A stretch of DNA of 64,000 bases from Aquiluna borgnonia (GCF_013283855.1 NZ_CP054056.1:1178001-1242000), one strand, 5' to 3'; counted from the first letter of the stretch, positions 18,804 through 27,330 are shown. Translations and numbers: made by a program. Notes: generated by a model not told the origin, from the letters alone.

Positions 18804-19235
18804 TTAGAGCTCGGTGGTGATGCCCATGGAGCGGGCGGTTCCAGCGATGATCTTGGCTGCTGCGTCGACGTCGTTGGCGTTTAGGTCGCTCATCTTGGTC
18901 TCGGCAATCTTGTACAGCTGCTCCTTCGATAGCTTGGCAACCTTCACGGTGTGAGGGGTTGAGCTGCCCTTTGGAACTCCAGCTGCCTTCTTGATTAGCT
19001 CAGCGGCAGGAGGGGTCTTCAGGACGAAGGTGAATGAACGGTCTTCATACACGGTGATCTCAACCGGTACAACGTTGCCGCGCTGGTCAGCGGTGGCTGC
19101 GTTGTACTGGGTGCAGAACTCCATGATGTTTACACCGTGCTGACCTAGGGCAGGTCCGATAGGTGGTGCTGGGTTAGCAGCGCCAGCCTGGATCTGAAGC
19201 TTGATCAGACCGGTGACTTTCTTCTTGGGTGCCAT
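18804..19235 (-). CDS. rplK: 50S ribosomal protein L11
   Basis: 143 residues. Part of the GTPase-associated centre of the large subunit; also the thiostrepton site and the stringent-response sensor. The N-terminal Pro-rich linker ([20 protein letters not shown]) and the C-terminal RNA-binding domain ([13 protein letters not shown]) are typical. It starts 21 bp after nusG with SD AGAGAGAAAAG. Confidence 0.98.
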   Translation of the reverse strand: MAPKKKVTGLIKLQIQAGAANPAPPIGPALGQHGVNIMEFCTQYNAATADQRGNVVPVEITVYEDRSFTFVLKTPPAAELIKKAAGVPKGSSTPHTVKVAKLSKEQLYKIAETKMSDLNANDVDAAAKIIAGTARSMGITTEL

Positions 19236-19256
19236 GTTGTTTTCTTTTCTCTCTTA

Positions 19257-20069
19257 TTAGTTCAGCGGGCCGACCTGGTCAAAGGACAGCTCCACTGGAG
19301 TCTCACGCTCGAATAGCGAAACTAGAACGGTGACCTTGCCAGACTCTGGCTTGATCTCCGAGATGGTGCCTGGAAGGCCGGCGAATGAGCCGTCCTTGAT
19401 CATGATGCTCTCGCCAACCGAGAAGTCGATCTTGACCGGAATGCTCTTGCCCTTGGCCTTGCCGCCGGAGATTGAAGCCTTGGCGCTCTTGACCTCTTCG
19501 GTCTCCTCCGGGGTGAATAGTGGCTTGAGCATCTCAAATGCCTCGTTTGGGCGAAGCGGAGTTGGGTGCTGGCTGTTGCCAACGAAACCGGTCACCGCAG
19601 GGGTGTGGCGAACCAGCGACCAGCTGTCCTCGGTCATTTCCATGCGGATTAGAACGTAACCGGGGATGCGAACCTTGGAGACAAGCTTGCGCTGACCGTT
19701 TTTGATCTCAATGGATTCCTCCATTGGAACTTCGATCTGGTAGACCTGGTCCCCACCGGCAAGGGCTGCGCGACGAACCTCAATGTTCTGCTTCACGCGG
19801 CGCTCATAGCCGGCGTAGGAGTGAATCACGTACCACTTGCCTGGCATCTCGCGAAGCTCCTGGCGGAACTTGCGATATGGGTCCTCGGACTCAGCCTCTT
19901 CAGCCTTGGCGGCTGGGGCCTCCTCAATCTGGAAACCGTCGAGCTCGTGCTCGGCTTCAACCTCTGCCTCGTCAAGGTCAACGGCATCTAGATCAATGTT
20001 CTCGTTCAAAGCGTCCTCGGCCAGTGCGATTGGCTCGCCCTGGGAGTCGCTGAAGTTTAGGTCTGACAC
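19257..20069 (-). CDS. nusG: transcription termination/antitermination factor NusG
   Basis: 270 residues. An acidic N-terminal extension of ~75 residues (rich in Asp/Glu/Ala, with DLDAVDLDEAEVEAEHELDG) is typical of actinobacteria. The NGN domain follows (GKWYVIHSYAGYERRVKQNI), then a C-terminal KOW domain (VGESIMIKDGSFAGLPGTI). It binds RNA polymerase and couples it to Rho or the ribosome. It lies 12 bp after secE. Confidence 0.97.
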   Translation of the reverse strand: MSDLNFSDSQGEPIALAEDALNENIDLDAVDLDEAEVEAEHELDGFQIEEAPAAKAEEAESEDPYRKFRQELREMPGKWYVIHSYAGYERRVKQNIEVRRAALAGGDQVYQIEVPMEESIEIKNGQRKLVSKVRIPGYVLIRMEMTEDSWSLVRHTPAVTGFVGNSQHPTPLRPNEAFEMLKPLFTPEETEEVKSAKASISGGKAKGKSIPVKIDFSVGESIMIKDGSFAGLPGTISEIKPESGKVTVLVSLFERETPVELSFDQVGPLN

Positions 20070-20081
20070 AAAATTCCTTTT

Positions 20082-20345
20082 TTATCCGGCAAATACGAAG
20101 GTGACTAGGTTGTAGAAGATCCAGTCCAGCGCCGAGATGATTGCCATCACCACGGCCACGAAACCGAGAACGACTCCGGTGTAGTTGATCAGTTCCTTGC
20201 GGGTCGGCTTAGTGACCTTGCTAAGTTCCTGAACTACCTGGCGGAAAAACAGCGAAGCGCGCTGAATCGGGTTCTTAGCCTTGGCCTGCTCTGCCTTCGC
20301 AGTTTCGACCAAGTCTTCAGAGGCGTTCTGTGTCTCTTCTGACAT
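20082..20345 (-). CDS. secE: preprotein translocase subunit SecE
   Basis: 87 residues. Short single-helix actinobacterial form: a charged N-terminus, the amphipathic segment RASLFFRQVVQELSKVTKPTRKEL and one transmembrane helix (YTGVVLGFVAVVMAIISALDW). Clamps SecY in the translocon. First protein gene after tRNA-Trp in the conserved tRNA-Trp-secE-nusG-rplKA block. Confidence 0.96.
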   Translation of the reverse strand: MSEETQNASEDLVETAKAEQAKAKNPIQRASLFFRQVVQELSKVTKPTRKELINYTGVVLGFVAVVMAIISALDWIFYNLVTFVFAG

Positions 20346-20366
20346 TCTCTTCCTTCACTAATTACG

Positions 20367-20439
20367 CAGGGCGGACAGGACTCGAACCTGCAACTTGCGG
20401 TTTTGGAGACCGCTGCTCTACCAATTGAACTACCGCCCT
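20367..20439 (-). tRNA. trpT: tRNA-Trp (CCA anticodon)
   Basis: 73-nt cloverleaf on the minus strand. 7-bp acceptor AGGGCGG/CCGCCCT, D-arm with GTTCAATTGGTAGAGC, anticodon loop CTCCAAA (CCA), T-arm GCAGGTTCGAGTCCTGT, discriminator G. The 3' CCA is not encoded. Confidence 0.97.
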
Positions 20440-20510
20440 AAAGTTGCCATCGCCATCAACCGTGAACAGGCACGAGGCTTGGTTTCAAGTGCCACCTGGG
20501 AAAGACAGAC

Positions 20511-20530
20511 TTCTAGATTGGAATCTAAGA
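20511..20530. repeat. inverted repeat between tRNA-Trp and aspC
   Basis: TAGATT-GG-AATCTA (20514-20527) is a perfect 6-bp inverted repeat, with TTC / AGAA flanks that extend it imperfectly. It lies in the 214-bp gap (20440-20653) shared by the divergent tRNA-Trp and aspC units, a plausible regulator site or part of the tRNA promoter region. No gene is seen in this gap. Confidence 0.35.
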
Positions 20531-20640
20531 ATTCGATTTTTCGCCAGATTAGTTTTCGGCAGATGTCAACTCCCAAAAGTTTAGGGGGTTTGGTCTTATT
20601 GTGCAACGACAGATTTGGTTGCCCGTGGGCTGCCAAGAAG

Positions 20641-20646
20641 TATCCT
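20641..20646 (+). promoter_or_regulatory. -10 box TATCCT of leaderless aspC
   Basis: TATCCT is 7 nt before the ATG at 20654, with TTGCCC (20619-20624) 16 bp upstream as a fair -35. There is no SD. Confidence 0.6.
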
Positions 20647-20653
20647 TGTAGCC

Positions 20654-21853
20654 ATGTCCGCTAACCGAATTTCCCAGCGCATCGCTGCAATTGCCGAGTC
20701 TGCCACACTGAAGGTAGACGCTAAAGCCAAGGCCTTGAAGGCCGAGGGCAAAGATGTCATCAGTTTTGCCGCTGGAGAACCTGATTTCGCAACTCCCGCA
20801 CACATCGTTGAGGCCGCGGTCAAGGCGGTTATGGACCCCAAGAACCACAGATACACACCGGCAGCTGGACTTCCAGAGCTCAAAGAGGCGATTGCGGAAA
20901 AGACCCTCCGCGACTCGGGAACCAAGGTTTCTGCGTCCCAGGTGATCGTGACTAACGGCGGTAAGCAAGCGGTTTATCAGGCCTTTGCAGTAATTCTTGA
21001 CCCGCAAGACGAGGTTTTGGTTCCAACCCCCTACTGGACCACCTATCCCGAGGTAATCAAGCTGGCAGGCGGCAAGCAGGTTGATGTGTTTGCCGGAAGT
21101 GACCAGGACTACAAAGTGACTGTTGAGCAGCTCGAGGCTCACTACACCCCTAAAACCAAGGCGCTGCTGATGTGCTCGCCATCCAACCCAACCGGTTCGG
21201 TCTACACCAGGGAAGAGGTCCTCGCCATTGGTGAGTGGGTGGCTTCAAAGCCAAACCTCTGGGTGGTTTCGGACGAGATTTATCAGAACCTCACCTACGA
21301 CGGTCTTTACGCTCACTCCATCACCGAACTGGTTCCAGAGCTTGCGGATCGAACCATCATGGTGAACGGTGTTGCAAAGACCTACGCCATGACGGGTTGG
21401 CGATTGGGCTGGATGATTGCACCGGCCGATGCCGCTAAGGCAGCCTCAAACCTGCAGTCTCACCTCTCTTCAAACGTCTCCAACATTTCGCAGCGCGCAG
21501 GACTTGCTGCGCTAACGGGAGACCAGCAGCCGGTGGCTGAAATGCTTGCTGCATTTGACCGCAGGAGAAAGTTGGCGGTAGCCGAGATGAACAAGGTTCC
21601 CTCGGTAATCACCCCAACCCCAAAGGGCGCCTTCTACATCTACAGCGATGTTTCGGGCCTCTTGGGAAAAACCTGGGGTGGAAAAGAAATTAACAGCTCG
21701 CTCGAACTTTGTGACTACGCGCTGGATGCTGCCGAAGTTGCCATGGTGCCGGGAGAAGCCTTTGGTCCCAGCGGATACGTCCGTCTCAGCTATGCGCTAG
21801 GAGATGACCAGCTAGTGGCCGGCATTAGGCGACTACAAACCCTGTTTAGCTAA
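20654..21853 (+). CDS. aspC: pyridoxal-phosphate aspartate aminotransferase (class I)
   Basis: 399 residues from the ATG at 20654 ([16 protein letters not shown]). Transfers the amino group of aspartate to 2-oxoglutarate. Fold-type I features: [21 protein letters not shown] with the substrate Asn, [10 protein letters not shown], and the Schiff-base lysine in [28 protein letters not shown] holds the C-terminal carboxylate-binding Arg. The longer frame to 20615 is ignored because the leaderless promoter lies inside it. The 3' end overlaps the convergent yhaV-like toxin by 21 bp. Confidence 0.93.
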   Translation: MSANRISQRIAAIAESATLKVDAKAKALKAEGKDVISFAAGEPDFATPAHIVEAAVKAVMDPKNHRYTPAAGLPELKEAIAEKTLRDSGTKVSASQVIVTNGGKQAVYQAFAVILDPQDEVLVPTPYWTTYPEVIKLAGGKQVDVFAGSDQDYKVTVEQLEAHYTPKTKALLMCSPSNPTGSVYTREEVLAIGEWVASKPNLWVVSDEIYQNLTYDGLYAHSITELVPELADRTIMVNGVAKTYAMTGWRLGWMIAPADAAKAASNLQSHLSSNVSNISQRAGLAALTGDQQPVAEMLAAFDRRRKLAVAEMNKVPSVITPTPKGAFYIYSDVSGLLGKTWGGKEINSSLELCDYALDAAEVAMVPGEAFGPSGYVRLSYALGDDQLVAGIRRLQTLFS

Positions 21854-22279
21854 ATAGCTCAATAGTTCGCCAAAATCAGTGGGCGGCTTTCCTGCCTGCA
21901 ACATTAGGCAAAAGACTGAGTATGGGTCGTTCTTGCTTCCTGCCTTTCGTAAATTGTCCTGTGAATTGAACCAGCTGTAGACAACAACCTTGAAGTTTGA
22001 GTTGTAGCGAAAAAACAATCGGTAACGCTGATGGAACTTGGCCCGGCACCAAGATCTAAACCGTGGCCCCAAAGCATCGCCAAGTCTGAATTTTGCATCG
22101 GTCGGATCTGAGGGGATGTGTTCGTGAACCAGTCGCAGGACAGCTGCCAAAAGCTTTGAGTTTTTGCCAACGATTTCTCTTTCATACTCAGCCGTGGCTC
22201 TAGCTTCGAGTTCAAGATAGGCGGCAACAAAGTGACGGTCAGCCACCAAAGTCCAGCCGTTAGCTGCGCCAACCTGCAA
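21833..22279 (-). CDS. yhaV: YhaV-family type II toxin (mRNA endoribonuclease)
   Basis: 148 residues, close to the 154 of E. coli YhaV. RelE-like fold; the family cleaves mRNA, partly at the ribosome. Conserved-looking stretches include [46 protein letters not shown] and [26 protein letters not shown], followed by [11 protein letters not shown]. The start is a TTG (22279), immediately after the antitoxin TAA (TAATTG) and behind a strong SD (AGGAGGAC), which gives tight coupling and keeps toxin below antitoxin. It looks intact. The 3' end overlaps aspC antisense by 21 bp. Confidence 0.88.
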   Translation of the reverse strand: MQVGAANGWTLVADRHFVAAYLELEARATAEYEREIVGKNSKLLAAVLRLVHEHIPSDPTDAKFRLGDALGPRFRSWCRAKFHQRYRLFFRYNSNFKVVVYSWFNSQDNLRKAGSKNDPYSVFCLMLQAGKPPTDFGELLSYLAKQGL

Positions 22280-22621
22280 TTAGTCCTCCTCCAGGGGCGA
22301 GTCCAAATCGACAGCCAAGTGCCCAACCATCTCTTTGGCCTTTGCGAAGAAATCATCATCGAGGCGAACCAGCTCATTGGGATGCTTGGAGTGATCTGTG
22401 GAGAGAAAATCCAGCCAGGCGAGAAGTTCCGTCGGAAATTCCTCGGAATCGAGTGTTTCCGCTTGTCTTTTGCGAAGGATTAGGTGGCCGTCTTCGGATT
22501 TTAGAAATTCGATCATGTCACGCTTTTCGAGCCCCAACTCGGCTCTGACGTGTGAGGGAATGGTGGTTTGGTAGCGATCGGTCAGCGTTGACTCAGCCAG
22601 CTTTTTCCAAAGTTTTTTCAT
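22280..22621 (-). CDS. prlF: PrlF/SohA-type antitoxin, AbrB-like
   Basis: 113 residues from the ATG at 22621 (MKKLWKKLAES), near the 111 of E. coli PrlF. The N-terminal swapped-hairpin AbrB/MazE DNA-binding domain is visible (STLTDRYQTTIPSHVRAELGLEKRDMIEF). The acidic C-terminus (LDDDFFAKAKEMVGHLAVDLDSPLEED) should wrap the toxin. The frame runs to 22702, but the upstream part crosses the operator and murB. It binds YhaV and represses its own promoter. Confidence 0.87.
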   Translation of the reverse strand: MKKLWKKLAESTLTDRYQTTIPSHVRAELGLEKRDMIEFLKSEDGHLILRKRQAETLDSEEFPTELLAWLDFLSTDHSKHPNELVRLDDDFFAKAKEMVGHLAVDLDSPLEED

Positions 22622-22629
22622 GCCACCAA

Positions 22630-22649
22630 TGTAATGCAAATGCATTACA
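22630..22649. promoter_or_regulatory. autoregulatory operator of the prlF-yhaV pair
   Basis: TGTAATGC-AAAT-GCATTACA, 8-bp perfect arms, 9 bp before the antitoxin ATG and between murB's stop and the antitoxin. Position and symmetry fit an AbrB-type antitoxin site. Confidence 0.65.
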
Positions 22650-22656
22650 TAATCAG

Positions 22657-23697
22657 CTAAAACCCAATCAGATTTGGCTCTGGAATCAAGTTGATTCCCC
22701 ATCTCGCTGCCACCCGCTCCTGGATGTAGCGGGCAAGCTCGATAATCTCCTGGGCTGAGGCTCCCCCTGCGTTTGTAATTGCCAGTGCGTGTTTGGGGCT
22801 CACTCTCGCTTTAGAGCCGGGAAGTGCGTAACCCTTGGGAATGCCGGCATTCTCGATTAGCCAGCCGGCCGAGAGTTTGACCCGCTCACCCTCGTCCATT
22901 TCCCACTTCTGCATCTGCTCCGGAAAGTCCATTGCCTTTAGCCTGCTGACCACCGGGTTTGTAAAGAAGCTGCCGCAGCTTACGCTTGCCGGATCATCGG
23001 GTCTAACCACCATGCCCTTGCCGGACCGAAGCTCAATGACCGTGTCCCTGACAGTCTGAAGCGGAAGCTGAGAGCCGTAGGGGGCGCCAAGGTGGTTGGT
23101 GATTTGGCCGGAGGCCATGTGGACACTCAGGCCACCTAGTTTTTGAAGCCTAAATTCAACCCAGCCAATAACTCCCTCAAGGCCGTGCTTGAGAGCGCTG
23201 TCCCGATACTCAAACCTAAAAAACTCCGCTGGCTTTATTTCTACCTCTTGACTCTCGCGCTCAAGAAATTCGATTTGCGTGATGACCTGGGATACCTCTT
23301 GGCCATAGCCACCAACGTTTTGAACCGGGGTCGCCCCAACCGTTCCAGGGATGCCGCTCATCGCCTCAACTCCCGCGTAGCCGTGCTCAACCGCCCAGGC
23401 GACAAATTCGTCCCAGCCCTCACCGGCTTGAACTCTTACCAAGACCGAGTCCTGCTCTTCGGCGACGATCTCGATACCTCTGTTTGCAACCAAAATCACG
23501 TTCAGGTCTGAAACCTCATCGGCAAAGACGGTGTTGGATCCCCCGCCGAGAATTTGAAATGGCTCGTCCTGTTCCCAAGCTGCCAGAGCAGCTTGGTAGA
23601 GCTCGGAGGTTGATTCACACTTCAGAATGGCCTTTGGGACTCCCCCAACCTGCATGGTGGTGAAAGAAGCCAGTGGTGCCGGTTTAATCAGGCTCAA
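22657..23697 (-). CDS. murB: UDP-N-acetylenolpyruvoylglucosamine reductase
   Basis: 346 residues. FAD enzyme that makes UDP-N-acetylmuramic acid for peptidoglycan. The FAD-binding stretch (FQILGGGSNTVFAD), GIPGTVGATPVQNVGGYGQEV, and the catalytic serine in SVSCGSFFTNPVV are present; the long C-terminal domain is of the type I, E. coli-like form. The start overlaps the end of the MaoC gene by 4 bp (ATGA), so the three genes upstream form one unit. Confidence 0.96.
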   Translation of the reverse strand: MSLIKPAPLASFTTMQVGGVPKAILKCESTSELYQAALAAWEQDEPFQILGGGSNTVFADEVSDLNVILVANRGIEIVAEEQDSVLVRVQAGEGWDEFVAWAVEHGYAGVEAMSGIPGTVGATPVQNVGGYGQEVSQVITQIEFLERESQEVEIKPAEFFRFEYRDSALKHGLEGVIGWVEFRLQKLGGLSVHMASGQITNHLGAPYGSQLPLQTVRDTVIELRSGKGMVVRPDDPASVSCGSFFTNPVVSRLKAMDFPEQMQKWEMDEGERVKLSAGWLIENAGIPKGYALPGSKARVSPKHALAITNAGGASAQEIIELARYIQERVAARWGINLIPEPNLIGF

Positions 23698-24113
23698 AGC
23701 TGCACCCAGACCTGGGCTTTTCCGAGCACGGTGGTCTCTTCAAATGTCGTGGTCAAATCCACGCGAACTCGCTTGGTTTCCGAATCCAGTTGAGCGACTG
23801 CAGCGGTGACCAACAGCTCAGCAAATCCACTTGCGGGCACTACCACGGGCTTGGTGAATCTAACCCCGAAGTCAACGATGCGGGCTGAGTCTTGAGCCCA
23901 TTCGACCACCGGTTGAACCGAAATGCCCATGGTGAGCATGCCGTGGGCCAGCACTCCCGGCAGACCAACGCTGAGGGCAATGTCGTCTCGGTAGTGAATT
24001 GTGTTGAAATCTCCTGAGGCGCCTGCGTACCGAACTAGCGAGTCTCGAGTTAGCTGGTAGCTCTTCTTTGCAACAACTTGCCCTACCTCAAGCTCTGAGA
24101 AATTTGGCATCAC
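23694..24113 (-). CDS. MaoC-like (R)-hydratase/dehydratase subunit
   Basis: 139 residues, single hot-dog fold. The hydratase 2 motif YAGASGDFNTIHYRDDIA with catalytic Asp and His, followed by LPGVLAHGMLTMG, is intact. Together with the upstream catalytically silent partner it should form an HadAB/HadBC-like dehydratase of fatty-acid elongation or a related (3R)-hydroxyacyl-thioester pathway. It overlaps its partner by 4 bp and murB by 4 bp. This MaoC-MaoC-murB order is familiar from actinobacteria. Confidence 0.88.
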   Translation of the reverse strand: MMPNFSELEVGQVVAKKSYQLTRDSLVRYAGASGDFNTIHYRDDIALSVGLPGVLAHGMLTMGISVQPVVEWAQDSARIVDFGVRFTKPVVVPASGFAELLVTAAVAQLDSETKRVRVDLTTTFEETTVLGKAQVWVQL

Positions 24114-24547
24114 TCACCCCTCACAACCAGTGTCGAAATGGCAGTGCAAACCAGCTGATCTTCGTTGTCATAAATTGCGGTTTCAAAGCTCACCATGTGA
24201 TTTCCACCGAGTGACTTAACGCTTGCGACAGTCAGTTCACTCGTGAGTTCGTCACCGGCAACAATTGGCCGCTGGTAGATAAAACGCTGATCACCGTGAA
24301 CCACACGGGAGAAGTCAATTTGAGACTGCGGATCTGAGAGCACAAGGGCCAGGCTCTGCTCCTGAATTACCACTGGAAAGGTTGGCGGCACAACCAGGTC
24401 AGTGTGACCGTTGGCCTTCGCGTAATCCAGATCTAACGATTCAGGGCCAGCCATAACCGCCCTGGCAAATTCGCGAACCTTTTCCCGGCCAACCAAATAG
24501 TTCGGTGTGCGAGGATAGCGCTTTCCTTGGATCTCTGGGTTAACCAT
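24110..24547 (-). CDS. FAS1-like/HadA-type dehydratase partner subunit
   Basis: 145 residues. Hot-dog fold of the MaoC N-terminal type (YLVGREKVREFARAV; VVPPTFPVVI; VVHGDQRFIYQRPIVAGDEL). It lacks the D-x4-H hydratase motif, so it serves as the non-catalytic half of a heterodimer with the next gene. I start at the ATG at 24547 because TACCCT (24560-24555) stands 7 nt before it; a GTG two codons upstream is the alternative. Confidence 0.85.
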   Translation of the reverse strand: MVNPEIQGKRYPRTPNYLVGREKVREFARAVMAGPESLDLDYAKANGHTDLVVPPTFPVVIQEQSLALVLSDPQSQIDFSRVVHGDQRFIYQRPIVAGDELTSELTVASVKSLGGNHMVSFETAIYDNEDQLVCTAISTLVVRGE

Positions 24548-24554
24548 GCCCACA

Positions 24555-24560
24555 AGGGTA
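24555..24560 (-). promoter_or_regulatory. -10 box TACCCT of the leaderless HadA-like gene
   Basis: On the minus strand TACCCT is 7 nt before the ATG at 24547; no SD is visible. Confidence 0.45.
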
Positions 24561-24665
24561 GTCCAAGCTCGATTGGTAGGAGCGGGAACTCTCGGCTCAA
24601 TTACTTGAAAATGTCAGCCGCTGAAGCTAGCCTTTAAAAATCAAGGGCAAGAGCCTGCGGTAGTG

Positions 24666-24703
24666 AGCCCAGAGGGACTTCCGGACGGTCGTCGTTCTGG
24701 GCT
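24666..24703 (-). other. RNA hairpin just after the DUF3800-like gene
   Basis: 8-bp perfect arms AGCCCAGA / TCTGGGCT enclose a second small hairpin (GGAC..GTCC-like). It lies 8 nt past the stop at 24711. No T-run follows directly; it may be a factor-dependent terminator or a structured 3' UTR. The remaining gap to 24548 shows nothing else clear. Confidence 0.4.
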
Positions 24704-24710
24704 TGCGACT

Positions 24711-25235
24711 TTAAAGGTCAATCACATCAATCTGGAAACCGTCTAGCTCCTTGGTCCAATTTCCGCCGCGGTTGTATGTCCAAACAATTGCGTCAGGAAT
24801 CCACAGCAGGGGGAGTTTGCGCGACTCCTCATGGTGAAAGTCGACATGGAGCTTGAAGCCCCTGGCCTGCAATTGTTGGGTAAGCACCACTTGATCTTGC
24901 CGTAGATGGTTGGCGTCAGGCTCGATCCATATTTGATAGTGCTTTTCAGGATTTAGGCCATCAACCAAAGCAGTCAGACACTTTTTTCTATCCTCTCTGT
25001 CGGAACCAAGATTGGAAGAGTAGATCTTCACCGAGATGGGGAAGCGGCGAAATTCAGTCAAAATCTTTCTGCGACGCGACGGGCTCTCTGAAACAAAGTG
25101 AATTCGGCTTTGCCCCTTTAGCCGCAACGCATAGAGAGCCCGCCGAAGAACCGGAGTTTCACCCAACTCGACAAAAACCGCGCAGACAAGGTATCGCTTG
25201 GATTTACTTTCATCTATAAAAACTGCTTTCATCAC
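24711..25235 (-). CDS. DUF3800-like protein of unknown function
   Basis: 174 residues. The N-terminus VFIDESKSKRYLVCAVFVE has the D-E-S pattern of DUF3800 proteins (RNase H-like fold), and the later LLWIPDAIVWTYNRGGNW matches their second acidic motif (xxAD-x3-xY). A basic segment (SPSRRRKILTEFRR) follows the first strand pair. Members occur as solitary genes, often in defence islands or on mobile elements; no activity is established. It lies 36 nt after tRNA-Met on the same strand and looks like an accessory insertion beside tRNAs. The start is GTG followed by ATG (MMKAV); either may be used. Confidence 0.7.
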   Translation of the reverse strand: MMKAVFIDESKSKRYLVCAVFVELGETPVLRRALYALRLKGQSRIHFVSESPSRRRKILTEFRRFPISVKIYSSNLGSDREDRKKCLTALVDGLNPEKHYQIWIEPDANHLRQDQVVLTQQLQARGFKLHVDFHHEESRKLPLLWIPDAIVWTYNRGGNWTKELDGFQIDVIDL

Positions 25236-25271
25236 AAAAGCATGGATGAAGGGTCTGACATTTTATGGAAG

Positions 25272-25348
25272 TGGTAGCTGAGGCGGGGCTCGATCCCGCG
25301 ACCTCACGATTATGAGTCGTGCGCTCTAACCAACTGAGCTACTCAGCC
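25272..25348 (-). tRNA. tRNA-Met (CAT anticodon, elongator type)
   Basis: Cloverleaf on the minus strand with acceptor GGCTGAG/CTCAGCT (terminal G-U pair), D-arm TAGCTCAGTTGGTTAGAGC, anticodon loop CTCATAA (CAT), T-arm GCGGGATCGAGCCCCGC and an encoded CCA. Sequence resembles actinobacterial elongator tRNA-Met rather than the initiator (no CGCGGGG start). A tRNA-Ile2 with modified CAT is less likely. Confidence 0.92.
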
Positions 25349-25376
25349 ACGAACTACAGTGAGTCACTGTGGCTCG

Positions 25377-25448
<72 letters not shown>

Positions 25449-25482
25449 ATGTGCCCAAAAAGGCAACCGCAAAAGATTAGCA

Positions 25483-27330
25483 CTAGCGATGCGCGCTAGG
25501 CAAACGCCAAATTTGGAAATCTAACTTCACTGATTCGTAGCGAATTTTGTTTCCCACAACTCTCAACTCACCATTGCCAAATAGGTTCTTGGCCTGCTCG
25601 GGTTGGGCAAGGGCGTCTCTTGGAAACTCAATGTGACGATCCTTGCCCCGTGTGGCAATTACCAAAATGGTCTCAGTTTTGTTTTCCCGCGCAAATGCCA
25701 TGGCCTCCTCCGAGGCAAAGAGCCAGCGCATCGATCCATCTACCAAAGCCCGATGAGACTTGCGCAGTCTGGAGAGTCTCGCATAGGTCTCAATCATGCT
25801 CGCATCAAACTCTCGCTCGCCGTTCCAAGGAATTGGAGTCCTCGAGTTTTCGCCGTTGTAGCCATCCAGGCCAAACTCATCGCCAGCAAAGATCATTGGA
25901 ATGCCTGGGAAGGTGAACTGCAAACCTGCTGCCACCCGTTGCGACCCAGGGATGCTAAAGCTCTTGAACCTTCCAGTGTCGTGGGTATCGAGTGCGTTTA
26001 GGTTGTGCATGCGAAGCTGCCAGGGAAAGGTGCCAGCAAACTTGGAGTGCAACTCCAGCAGCTGCTTGGCTGTGATTTGCTTTCGGCCTCTGCCAAGCTG
26101 CGGCTCCTCGCGCTTTTCGCTGGGATTCCAGAGCCAGCGCCACAGCGGCCTGGTGAAATTGGCATAGGTCATGGTGGATTGGTAACTGTCACCCTCAACG
26201 TGATTTGCAGCATCCGAGGTAAATTCTCCGATCAGGAAGGTGTTCGGATTCACTTGATCCATGGTCTCTCGAATGGTTGTGGCAACCTCACGATTGAAGT
26301 TATCCTCGCGAATCAGACCGGTCATGTTGGCAACGTCTATGCGCCAACCATCCAAGCCAAAGGGCGCCTTGAGCCACTTGGCAACCACAGAGCTTTTGCC
26401 CTGGATAAACCTTCTTCTGAGCTCACCGCTGGACCAGTTGAACTTGGGAAGCGATGGAACCCCCCACCAACTGTCGTAAGTTTTGTTCCCCTCGCCAAAG
26501 TAGTAAAACTCGCTCTCTGGAGCCTTTGGATTTCCATGCGCCGACACGAACCACTCGTGTTTGTCTCCCGAGTGATTAGCGGTCAGATCCCCCATGACCT
26601 TTAGGCCCTTGTCATGCGCGGCGCGAACCAAGGAGCTCAAAGCTGCGTTGCCCCCGAGAAGTGGATCAACAGCATCAAAGCTTGAAGCGTCATAGCGATG
26701 GTTCGAGCCCGCAGGGAAAAAGGGGGTCAGATAAAGAATCGTTGCGCCCAAACGCTTTAGGTGATCAAGGTGGAGCTCAATGCCCTTTAGGTCTCCTCCG
26801 AAGAACTGCTCCGAAGTACCAGGACCTGTACCAATTACCTCGTCAGACCAACCCTGGGCAATGGCCCAATCCGGCAGCTTTCTTGAATCTGCCGCCTGGC
26901 TCCTGGCGAACCGATCGGGAAACACCTGATACATCACAGCACCGCTCGCCCAGCTCGGGGGCCGGCGGTGAGTGTTGATCTTAAAGTCATCCCGGTCTGG
27001 TTGATCAAGTTCAAAAAGCCCAATGCCGTTGAGCCAATAGCTCTCGGTGTTGGAAATCTCAATCAGGAACCGATAGTGGACCTCGGGGTTGAACATGATG
27101 ATGAAGCCCTCATACCAATCCCAACCGTGCCGGGTGTGAAGACGCTTCAGAGGAGCGGAAAGAAATCCCTCCCCGGAGTCACTCTGGCGGATCGAGACCC
27201 GCTCAATCTTCCCCATGCTCTGGTGAATGCGGATCTTGAGCTTGACCCTGCCCTCGAGGATGGGAGTTTGAGGAGAAACGTAGAGAGCAGAGCCGTCGTG
27301 ATGTGGCCACAGTGCAAGCGGGAGCTTCAC
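25483..27330 (-). CDS. GH13 maltodextrin hydrolase (neopullulanase/cyclomaltodextrinase type)
   Basis: 615 residues, no signal peptide, so cytosolic. Residues 1-~125 form a beta-rich N-terminal domain like CBM34, then the (beta/alpha)8 barrel (MYQVFPDRFARS). Region I is DLTANHSG, region II DGWRIDVAN with the nucleophile Asp, region III IGEF with the acid/base Glu, region IV LDTHDT with the third Asp. It should cut imported maltodextrins to maltose and glucose. It overlaps the upstream binding-protein gene by 4 bp and ends the operon. A CTAGCG/CGCTAG hairpin (25483-25499) around the stop may help end transcription before tRNA-Thr. Confidence 0.92.
   Translation of the reverse strand: MKLPLALWPHHDGSALYVSPQTPILEGRVKLKIRIHQSMGKIERVSIRQSDSGEGFLSAPLKRLHTRHGWDWYEGFIIMFNPEVHYRFLIEISNTESYWLNGIGLFELDQPDRDDFKINTHRRPPSWASGAVMYQVFPDRFARSQAADSRKLPDWAIAQGWSDEVIGTGPGTSEQFFGGDLKGIELHLDHLKRLGATILYLTPFFPAGSNHRYDASSFDAVDPLLGGNAALSSLVRAAHDKGLKVMGDLTANHSGDKHEWFVSAHGNPKAPESEFYYFGEGNKTYDSWWGVPSLPKFNWSSGELRRRFIQGKSSVVAKWLKAPFGLDGWRIDVANMTGLIREDNFNREVATTIRETMDQVNPNTFLIGEFTSDAANHVEGDSYQSTMTYANFTRPLWRWLWNPSEKREEPQLGRGRKQITAKQLLELHSKFAGTFPWQLRMHNLNALDTHDTGRFKSFSIPGSQRVAAGLQFTFPGIPMIFAGDEFGLDGYNGENSRTPIPWNGEREFDASMIETYARLSRLRKSHRALVDGSMRWLFASEEAMAFARENKTETILVIATRGKDRHIEFPRDALAQPEQAKNLFGNGELRVVGNKIRYESVKLDFQIWRLPSAHR

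Noticed and set aside
22622-22702. Longer antitoxin starting inside murB
   Set aside because: It would translate through the operator palindrome, and the PrlF family N-terminus matches the ATG at 22621.
24620-24710. SRP RNA or other known small RNA on the minus strand (GTCCGGAAG-like string)
   Set aside because: The flanking bases do not form the conserved SRP helix 8 motif; treated only as a hairpin.
24657-25282. Possible attachment-site repeat: GGTAG-TGAG near 24659 resembles the tRNA-Met 3' end GGTAGCTGAG
   Set aside because: Only about nine bases match with a gap, there is no integrase, and the enclosed segment is a single gene.
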